Origin: Lacimicrobium alkaliphilum
GTDB lineage: Bacteria; Pseudomonadota; Gammaproteobacteria; Enterobacterales; Alteromonadaceae
DNA: 64,000 nucleotides
NCBI RefSeq assembly: GCF_002591895.1
Contig: NZ_NISX01000018.1
Span: 1-64,000, forward strand
Reading direction: 5' to 3'
Shown: in pieces, positions 54,384 through 61,208 of the stretch
How the letters are laid out: every line of letters starts with the position of its first letter
Position numbering within the stretch: position 1 is the first letter of the stretch
Program-made: the position numbers and the translations under genes
Notes under the pieces: generated by a model
Database searches by the model: none
What the model saw: the letters and a program-made list of their open reading frames with translations, nothing else
What the model was told of the DNA's origin: nothing

Positions 54384-55742
54384 ATGGAAAAAATATTGGT
54401 TGTTGACGATGACATGGGAATTCAGAAGCAACTGAAGTGGAGCTTCAGTGGGTATGAAGTGATTTTTGCTGATGATCGCCAGTCTGCCATCACCCAACTC
54501 AGGCGCTTTGAACCAAAAGTGGTGACTCTGGATCTTGGTTTGCCACCGGATCCGGCCAATGCCTCAGAGGGATTGCAGGCACTTACAGAGATCCTCAGCA
54601 TTGCCCCACAGACTAAAGTTATCGTCGTAACCGGCAACAATGACAAGGAAAATGCCCTGAAGGCGGTTGAGATAGGAGCCTATGATTTCTATCAGAAACC
54701 CATAGACTCCGATACGATCAAAATCCTGGTCAGCCGGGCGCTGAACCTTTACAACCTGGAACTGGAGAACCGTCAGCTCGCCCAGTCACAGCCTGCCATG
54801 GGTAAGATAATTGGCAATAGCGACAGTATTCAGCAGGCCAGCCGGCGTGCGGAAAAAATTGCTCAGACTGATATCAGTGCCTTGTTGTTAGGTGAGAGTG
54901 GCACAGGTAAAGAGGTTTTCGCTCGTTCAATCCACGATCACAGTGGCCGTCGTAATAAACCGTTTGTGGCAATAAACTGCGCATCTATCCCCGAAAACCT
55001 GCTGGAGAGTGAACTCTTTGGTTATGAGAAAGGTGCTTTTACCGGGGCGAACAAAACTACTCCGGGTAAGATAGAGACTGCTCAGGGAGGAACCTTATTC
55101 CTGGATGAAATTGGTGATATGCCGATTGGCTTACAGGCTAAGATGTTGCGGTTTTTGCAGGAACGCGTTGTTGAGCGGGTCGGCGGGCGCAATGAAATAC
55201 CGGTTGATGTGCGAGTTATCTGTGCCACACACAGAGACCTCTCAACAATGGTTCAGGAACAAACTTTCCGGGAGGATTTGTATTACCGGGTCAGTGAAAT
55301 CACTATTCATATTCCGCCGCTCCGTGATCGGGGCAGCGATGTTATTCTTTTAGCCAGAACCTTTCTGAGTGATTACAAGGAAGAATATAACTCTAAAGTT
55401 AAGAGTTTCAGTGAAGCGGCTATCGATGCCATGCTCAAACATCGTTGGCCGGGCAATATTCGTGAGCTGCAGAACAAGCTTAAATCAGCGGTGATTATGG
55501 CCGAAGGCAATGTTATTCAGACCGATGATCTGGGGCTTTTTTCCGATGATAGTGAAGTGGGTATGCAAACTCTGAATTTGCGTGAGGTGCGTGAGGAAGC
55601 AGAGAGTAAAGCCATTCGTCAGGCCTGGCACCTGGCTGGTCAGAATATGTCCCGCACGTCAGAGTTGCTCGGTATTACCAGACCTACGCTGTACTCATTG
55701 ATCGACAAATATCGTCTCGAGGATATCAAACCGGCCAGTTGA
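54384..55742 (+). CDS. prsR: PEP-CTERM-box response regulator, sigma-54 activator
   Basis: A 452-residue NtrC-type activator. The receiver domain has the acidic pair VVDDDMG and the phospho-acceptor Asp in VVTLDLGLPP near residue 51. The AAA+ domain has Walker A GESGTGKEVF near residue 172, the sigma-54-contacting EKGAFTGANK near residue 217, Walker B GGTLFLDEIGD, and the R-finger region. A Fis-type HTH ends the protein (SRTSELLGITRPTLYSLIDKY). It is expected to activate the sigma-54 promoters at 41098, 48145 and 51980. Confidence 0.95.
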   Translation: MEKILVVDDDMGIQKQLKWSFSGYEVIFADDRQSAITQLRRFEPKVVTLDLGLPPDPANASEGLQALTEILSIAPQTKVIVVTGNNDKENALKAVEIGAYDFYQKPIDSDTIKILVSRALNLYNLELENRQLAQSQPAMGKIIGNSDSIQQASRRAEKIAQTDISALLLGESGTGKEVFARSIHDHSGRRNKPFVAINCASIPENLLESELFGYEKGAFTGANKTTPGKIETAQGGTLFLDEIGDMPIGLQAKMLRFLQERVVERVGGRNEIPVDVRVICATHRDLSTMVQEQTFREDLYYRVSEITIHIPPLRDRGSDVILLARTFLSDYKEEYNSKVKSFSEAAIDAMLKHRWPGNIRELQNKLKSAVIMAEGNVIQTDDLGLFSDDSEVGMQTLNLREVREEAESKAIRQAWHLAGQNMSRTSELLGITRPTLYSLIDKYRLEDIKPAS

Positions 55743-55926
55743 TCGATGGCATGCGGGCGATTTTCATCCCAGTGGCAGAGATTGACTCGAATATTATATT
55801 GAAAAAATGTTAGATTAATGGAATATAAAATCTTTACTCTGCGGATGATAGCCGGGCAGAAGGTGTTCTGAACGTCTCTGATGATAATTATCACCCGTAA
55901 ATGATTAATAACAATAAAGGTGTCCC

Positions 55927-57321
55927 TTGTCTGACTGGTTAACGCTCCTTCCCCCCGCACTGGCTATTATCGTTGTCTTCTGGCGAAAAGAGGTGATCCT
56001 CGCTTTGCTTGTCGCGCTGTTCAGCTCTGAATTGTTGCTGATGCTGCAAGGTCAGAGCGGGCTGACGGTGTCTGTTTTACAGAGCCCGTTTCAGACTGTT
56101 GAGCGCATCATTTCAGTTCTCAGTTCACCGGGTAATACACGCCTGCTGGTGTTTTCACTGATGGTAGGAGCGCTGCTCGCCTATATGCGCCATTCAGGCG
56201 GCGTTACCGCGTTAGTCGAAAAAATGATTAACAAAGGGGTTGCCAGGAACCAGCGCCAGGTTGGTTTGTTGTCTTTTTTCACCGGTGTGGTGGTCTTTAT
56301 TGAGTCAAATCTGAGTGTACTGACCGCTGGTATTTTATCACGGGGTCTGTATGACAAGTTTAAAATGAGCAGGGCCCGCCTTGCCTATGTCATAGACAGT
56401 ACCAGTGCACCTATCTGTATTCTGATTCTGCTCAATGGTTGGGGGGCTTATGTACTGGGTTTGCTCGGTACTTATCCTACCGAACAAACGGCGGTGTCTA
56501 TCCTGGTGGGAACCATAGCGCTGAACTTTTATGCCCTGATTACCCTGGCTATTGTGTTGTTTACCATTATTACCGGTAAAGTCTTCGGGCCGATGAAGGA
56601 GTCAGAGCGGGCATTGAGCAAATCTGCCAGTCATACTGAGATAGATTATAAGGCTTCCAAAGCCCGCTACATGGTGTTGCCATTGATGACAATGGTTATT
56701 GGTATGCTCGGTTTCATGTACTGGACAGGGAATGGCAATCTTACCGATGGGGATGGTTCCAAGTCGGTGCTCTATGCCACCACTCTGGCCTGTATGCTGG
56801 CTTATTTTATGATGATTGGTTCGAAACGATTTGAGCATAAAGAACTGGTTAAAGTGGGTTTTGAAGGCATGAGTGAATTGTTGCCTTTAGTGGCTATTCT
56901 GCTGTTCTCACTGGCGCTGGGGGGCAGCTTAAGAGCATTGGGTACCGGTGATTTCATCTCTGGCATTGTTGCCGAATCACTCCCGCTGTTTATTATTCCG
57001 GCGTTGCTGTTTCTGGCCGGGGCACTGATTTCCTTCACGACGGGTACCTCCTGGGGCACCTTTGCCATCCTGATTCCGATTGGCATGCCAATGGTGCTCA
57101 ATCTTGGCCTGCCCCCGTCACTGGTGATGGCCGCGATACTTGGCGGCGGGGTTTTTGGTGATCATTGCTCGCCCATTTCCGATACCACTGCCGTGAGCAG
57201 TCTGGCCTCTGGTTGTGACTTACTTGAGCACGTTAAAACGCAGTTACCTTATGCTCTGTTTAGTGGTGCGCTGACATTGGTGGCCTATATTCTGGTAGGC
57301 ATGTTCTGGATAGGTGTGTGA
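55927..57321 (+). CDS. Na+/H+ antiporter, NhaC family
   Basis: A 464-residue polytopic membrane protein with about 11 helices and the NhaC-type segments GVVVFIESNLSVLTAG, SFTTGTSWGTFAILIPIGMP and GGGVFGDHCSPISDTTAVSS. It starts at a TTG preceded by AAAGG; no ATG is better placed. Its stop codon overlaps the ATG of the dipeptidase gene (TGATG), so transport and dipeptide cleavage appear coupled. NhaC-family members exchange Na+ for protons or organic anions; the solute here is uncertain. Confidence 0.8.
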   Translation: MSDWLTLLPPALAIIVVFWRKEVILALLVALFSSELLLMLQGQSGLTVSVLQSPFQTVERIISVLSSPGNTRLLVFSLMVGALLAYMRHSGGVTALVEKMINKGVARNQRQVGLLSFFTGVVVFIESNLSVLTAGILSRGLYDKFKMSRARLAYVIDSTSAPICILILLNGWGAYVLGLLGTYPTEQTAVSILVGTIALNFYALITLAIVLFTIITGKVFGPMKESERALSKSASHTEIDYKASKARYMVLPLMTMVIGMLGFMYWTGNGNLTDGDGSKSVLYATTLACMLAYFMMIGSKRFEHKELVKVGFEGMSELLPLVAILLFSLALGGSLRALGTGDFISGIVAESLPLFIIPALLFLAGALISFTTGTSWGTFAILIPIGMPMVLNLGLPPSLVMAAILGGGVFGDHCSPISDTTAVSSLASGCDLLEHVKTQLPYALFSGALTLVAYILVGMFWIGV

Positions 57322-57995
57322 TGCAAAAAGTATTTGCTGGTGTGACGCTGATTACCTCATTTTATGCAGCTTGTGAGCCGATGCCTGATGATTTTATGGA
57401 TATGAACCAGGTGTTGCCTGAGGCCATTTATGATATTCGCTACTATACCGACAATAACTTTGTCGGAATGCCCGTAGAAGGGTACCTGGCCCCTAAATGT
57501 ATCTTGCAGAGACAAGCAGGGCAGGCTTTACAAAACGTAGCCGCCAGGGTTGCTGAGCAGGGAATGAAACTAAAGATATTCGATTGCTACCGGCCGCAAC
57601 GTTCCGTCGCGCATTTTATGCGCTGGGCACAGGATCTTTCCGATACCCGCACCAAGGAAGATTACTTTCCGAATTTGCCTAAAACCAAACTGGTAGGGGA
57701 GTATATCGCCGAGCGTTCGGGCCATAGCCGGGGTGCGACGGTGGATCTGACTCTCGTAAGGCAGAATAGCCAGGGAGATTGGGAAGAGCTGGATATGGCC
57801 TCACCTTTTGATATGTTTGACCCGCTGTCTAATACAGCCAACCCTACTATCAGCAGCGAACAGGCTGCCAATCGCCAGTTGCTGAAAGGTTTTATGGAAA
57901 GCGAAGGGTTCGATAATTATTCGATGGAATGGTGGCATTATTCATTGGTACCACAACCCTATACGGATACCTATTTTGATTTCCCGGTAAAATAA
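57321..57995 (+). CDS. D-alanyl-D-alanine dipeptidase (VanX/DdpX family, M15D)
   Basis: A 224-residue zinc dipeptidase. The zinc ligands are visible in SGHSRGATVDLTL near residue 138 and in MEWWHYSL near residue 207. An exported N-terminus (VFAGVTLITSFYAAC) is consistent with a periplasmic, perhaps lipid-anchored enzyme. It cleaves D-Ala-D-Ala released from peptidoglycan, for nutrition or recycling. The ATG at 57321 overlaps the antiporter stop; a GTG three bases earlier is possible. Confidence 0.85.
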   Translation: MQKVFAGVTLITSFYAACEPMPDDFMDMNQVLPEAIYDIRYYTDNNFVGMPVEGYLAPKCILQRQAGQALQNVAARVAEQGMKLKIFDCYRPQRSVAHFMRWAQDLSDTRTKEDYFPNLPKTKLVGEYIAERSGHSRGATVDLTLVRQNSQGDWEELDMASPFDMFDPLSNTANPTISSEQAANRQLLKGFMESEGFDNYSMEWWHYSLVPQPYTDTYFDFPVK

Positions 57996-58088
57996 AAAAG
58001 TGGGGTCAGAGTAAACTTAACTCTGTCTCCCGAACAACCGGCTCCGGTGGTTGCCCTGATAATTAAGTTTACTCTGACCCCACTTTTT
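57995..58088. repeat. Palindromic element with 26-bp perfect arms
   Basis: Arms 57995-58020 (AAAAAGTGGGGTCAGAGTAA then ACTTAA) and 58063-58088 are perfect inverted copies around 42 bases. Placed between convergent genes and ending in T-runs on both strands, it can work as a bidirectional terminator. Same family as 8840-8916. Confidence 0.85.
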
Positions 58089-58091
58089 CAC

Positions 58092-59186
58092 TTACTCCAG
58101 CATCTCAAGCCCCTGAATACTTTCGATACCAATTCCTGGCTGATCTTCGATGATGATGTCAGAGCCTTTAAATTTGACGTTACCTACCACGGGATCAAAA
58201 GCGCAGAGTGAAGGCCCGTCGAGATCTACTTTGGTAATCACATGGGATTTGGCGACCGCTAAATGCACCGCAGCACTGACGCTTATGCTGGTTTCCAACA
58301 TGCAGCCGATCATGCACTGAATATCATAGGTTTCGGCAATATCGGCGATACGTATGGCGTTGCTGATACCGCCGGTTTTCATCAGTTTGATATTGATAAT
58401 ATCGGCGGCGCGCATGCGGATCAGTTCAATCACTTCTTTGGGACCGAAGGTGCTTTCATCAGCCATTACCGGCGTATGTACCCGTTCGGTGATGTACTTC
58501 ATGCCTTCCAGATCATGACCTTTCACCGGTTGCTCAACAAGCTCCAGGCGCACACCGGCATCTTCAAGACGGGTAAGCGCATAGACGGCTTCTTTTGCGG
58601 TCCAGCCCTGATTTGCATCTAATCGCAACAACGCCTTGCCTTCCACTGCCGCATAGATGGCTTTAACCCGTTCTATATCTACGCCAATATCTTTGCCAAC
58701 TTTAATTTTGAGGGTCTCAAAGCCCTTGTTCACGGCCTCAATGCTGTCCTGCACCATCTTGTCGATGTAGTCAACGCTGATAGTGATATCGGTGCTGAGG
58801 GTGGGCTCACCGCCGCCGAGTATTTTATACAGCGGTGCTTTGTAAAGCTGTGCAAAAAGATCGTAAACGGCAATTTCGACAGCCGCCTTGGCACTGTAGT
58901 TTTTAACAATTGAACCCTGAATAAGATGGGTAATACGATTGAGGTTTTCGATTTCCTCACCAATCAATTTGGGCTTAATCATGGTTTTAATGGCTTCGAT
59001 AATTGAGCCGTGGGTGTCACCGGTAATCACAGCTGTTGCCGGTGCCTCTCCATAGCCAATATGGCCGGTATCCGTTTCAATTATGACCACGACATCTTCT
59101 ATTTTGTCTACCGTACGCAGGGCAGTTTTAAATGGTGTGTTCAGCGGTACTCTGAGCATGGCGAATTTGATATCAGTGATTTTCAT
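58092..59186 (-). CDS. Dipeptide epimerase (L-Ala-D/L-Glu epimerase type)
   Basis: A 364-residue enolase-superfamily enzyme. The catalytic Lys pair is in TLKIKVGKD near residue 160. Metal ligands are in LRLDANQGW, LVEQPVKG and VMADESTFG, and the second base region is INIKLMKTGG near residue 265. This pattern is the L-Ala-D/L-Glu epimerase class that acts on murein-derived dipeptides. It follows the NlpC/P60 gene by 9 bases, consistent with cleavage of muropeptides followed by epimerisation. Confidence 0.8.
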   Translation of the reverse strand: MKITDIKFAMLRVPLNTPFKTALRTVDKIEDVVVIIETDTGHIGYGEAPATAVITGDTHGSIIEAIKTMIKPKLIGEEIENLNRITHLIQGSIVKNYSAKAAVEIAVYDLFAQLYKAPLYKILGGGEPTLSTDITISVDYIDKMVQDSIEAVNKGFETLKIKVGKDIGVDIERVKAIYAAVEGKALLRLDANQGWTAKEAVYALTRLEDAGVRLELVEQPVKGHDLEGMKYITERVHTPVMADESTFGPKEVIELIRMRAADIINIKLMKTGGISNAIRIADIAETYDIQCMIGCMLETSISVSAAVHLAVAKSHVITKVDLDGPSLCAFDPVVGNVKFKGSDIIIEDQPGIGIESIQGLEMLE

Positions 59187-59195
59187 CTGGTTCCC

Positions 59196-60575
59196 TTAGC
59201 GAATAGACTTGATAGTGTAAACTTTATCCACATAGCTGCTTGATTCCGACAAGCGCATGGGTAAAAGCGGAGTAACGGACACGCCATTGAGTATGCCCTT
59301 GTAATAATTGTTCTGATCATCCAGGTAAGACATCCCATGTACGTCATGGATAATATAGGGCTGGCCATTATCTTCACCCAGATACATCACCACATGGCCG
59401 GGAATATAGGCAAGATCGCCGACGTCCATGTTGTTAATGGCTGATAGCTTTTCCTTCTTCGAGGCGTTCTGGTCAAAGCGCACATTAATCCCATATCGCC
59501 CTTTGCCTTGCTGAGTTGAGTTCCTTGGCATCAGAATACCGAAGGTCCGGTAAACTTCCGACACAAAGCCTGTGCAGTCACGGGCATTATAGTCATGCCC
59601 CCAGCCATAGCGCTCACCGAGGAACTTAAAGCCCTGACGAATAATATTCCCACGGGTGAAAGGCAGATATCCGCTACTGATGTCCTGATTCCTGCTGATC
59701 AGAGCGGGCTTAATACTCAGACTGCCATCGTCTTCACGAAAAGGCAGTGTTACGACATAGCTGGTATAGGGGTTCTGGCCATAAAGGTTATGCTCTACCT
59801 CCTGATTGCTCAGTAAAGGTAAACGCACCCCCATATCGAGCTGCTTTTCTGAAAGCTGGGGCAGTTGTGGATTGTAATTGGTAAAGACTTTCGCGCCGGT
59901 GACAACTACAAAAGGCTCTGCATTTTTAAAGCCATAGACTTTTTCTTTGCTGCCAATGGCTACATCCTTTGCCGGTATCCAGGCCAGATAATGATAGGCT
60001 CGTGCTAACAGCCAGTCACCGTCTTTACTCTGGTGTAAAATTGCCACTGCATCACCAGGAAACAACCCGGTTTCAATAAAACGATCAATATCCGGATCCA
60101 TTTCATCATTATAAGCTTTGTCAGGGGAGGGGAATCGGCGCATGGTAGTGCGTGTGGTGACCAATGCATGACGAACGGGATTGTTCGGTTCCAATGCATC
60201 AAGGTTCATATTATCACGATAGCGGGCATAGTCTTGTTCGGTGAGCGGGTCGCCATTGGCAAAAAAGCGATTGTAGCCGGGCACGGAGCTGACATTGTTG
60301 AGCATCTCCAGTAATTGCGCCCTGGCGTATTGTTCAGGCAGTTTATCTGTTTCAGCCAGCTCTGATTGTTGTTTAAAAGTATGCTGGTTCAGCTCTTGTA
60401 TTGCAGACGCTGACAATAACCTTTGTTCGGCATCCTCTGTCTTATCTACCCAATACTGAGCGCTGAGGTGGCGGGGTGAAATGTGCGGCACATCTGTGGG
60501 CTGAGCTGACAGATAGTGTGACCAATTCAGGGCCAGTGTTGTCGCGGTAATAATAAGCAAAGACGATAGTTTCAT
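59196..60575 (-). CDS. Secreted NlpC/P60 peptidase with SH3-like domains
   Basis: A 459-residue protein with a signal peptide (LLIITATTLALNWSHYLSA), SH3-like domains in the middle (residues ~150-320) and a C-terminal NlpC/P60 domain: catalytic Cys in NARDCTGFVSEVYRTFG near residue 345, His in IPGHVVMYLG near residue 405, and the polar third residue in YIIHDVHGM. It should cut gamma-D-Glu bonds of peptidoglycan peptides, giving L-Ala-D-Glu for the downstream epimerase. Confidence 0.85.
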   Translation of the reverse strand: MKLSSLLIITATTLALNWSHYLSAQPTDVPHISPRHLSAQYWVDKTEDAEQRLLSASAIQELNQHTFKQQSELAETDKLPEQYARAQLLEMLNNVSSVPGYNRFFANGDPLTEQDYARYRDNMNLDALEPNNPVRHALVTTRTTMRRFPSPDKAYNDEMDPDIDRFIETGLFPGDAVAILHQSKDGDWLLARAYHYLAWIPAKDVAIGSKEKVYGFKNAEPFVVVTGAKVFTNYNPQLPQLSEKQLDMGVRLPLLSNQEVEHNLYGQNPYTSYVVTLPFREDDGSLSIKPALISRNQDISSGYLPFTRGNIIRQGFKFLGERYGWGHDYNARDCTGFVSEVYRTFGILMPRNSTQQGKGRYGINVRFDQNASKKEKLSAINNMDVGDLAYIPGHVVMYLGEDNGQPYIIHDVHGMSYLDDQNNYYKGILNGVSVTPLLPMRLSESSSYVDKVYTIKSIR

Positions 60576-61208
60576 TATGACTCTTTTTGTGAATTCCTGA
60601 GTTAATGGTCGATTTTTTTCCCGTCAGTATATCAATTGCCGAAACAGGCAGTGAGCCCCCTGAGGCTATTAATCTGAGTCTAAAATGCCTCAGAATCTTG
60701 TATCCGTAAACTCACTTATCCACGACGGATGCTGACAAGGCAAGGTGACTCTGCTTCTGACCAGAATCTGCACAGAGCTCTATTGTGTTAAAAAGTATGA
60801 AGGAATATTATTTCAAATCAACTTTAAATCAATAATAAATTATTATTCTGCAGGTTTTCAGCTAATACAATATTGCAGATAACTGCTACACTTCTGTTAG
60901 GTACAGCCTGAAGGCGGGTGCTGAAAAACTACGCTAAGGCTAGTCAGGGTAAGGGATAAAGTGTCTGCTGTTGTCAGTGTCAGCAGTTGGCAGGTTGATA
61001 GCAGAGGACTATGGATTGGGACATATTCAACAGGTGAAAGTATGAAGGGCTTATTCCTTGGTTACCATAATAAAGGAATAAAATATTTTATTTTTGCAAA
61101 AAGAGTGATAGGTTTAATAGTGACTGGCTAAAAAGCCAGCAGAAAACAAACTCACAAGTGTTGAATAACAAGTAAACAAGCAAAACTGATCCAGGGATAC
61201 CGAAAATT
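60576..61208. other. Long intergenic region without a recognised gene
   Basis: These 633 bases separate divergent genes. I see AT-rich stretches (AATCAATAATAAATTATTATT near 60830) suited to promoters and a long leader for the receptor gene, but no convincing open frame, riboswitch or repeat. Confidence 0.5.

Noticed and set aside
54203-54415. A 70-residue minus-strand open frame between prsK and prsR
   Set aside because: It runs antisense into the prsR start and has no supporting features.
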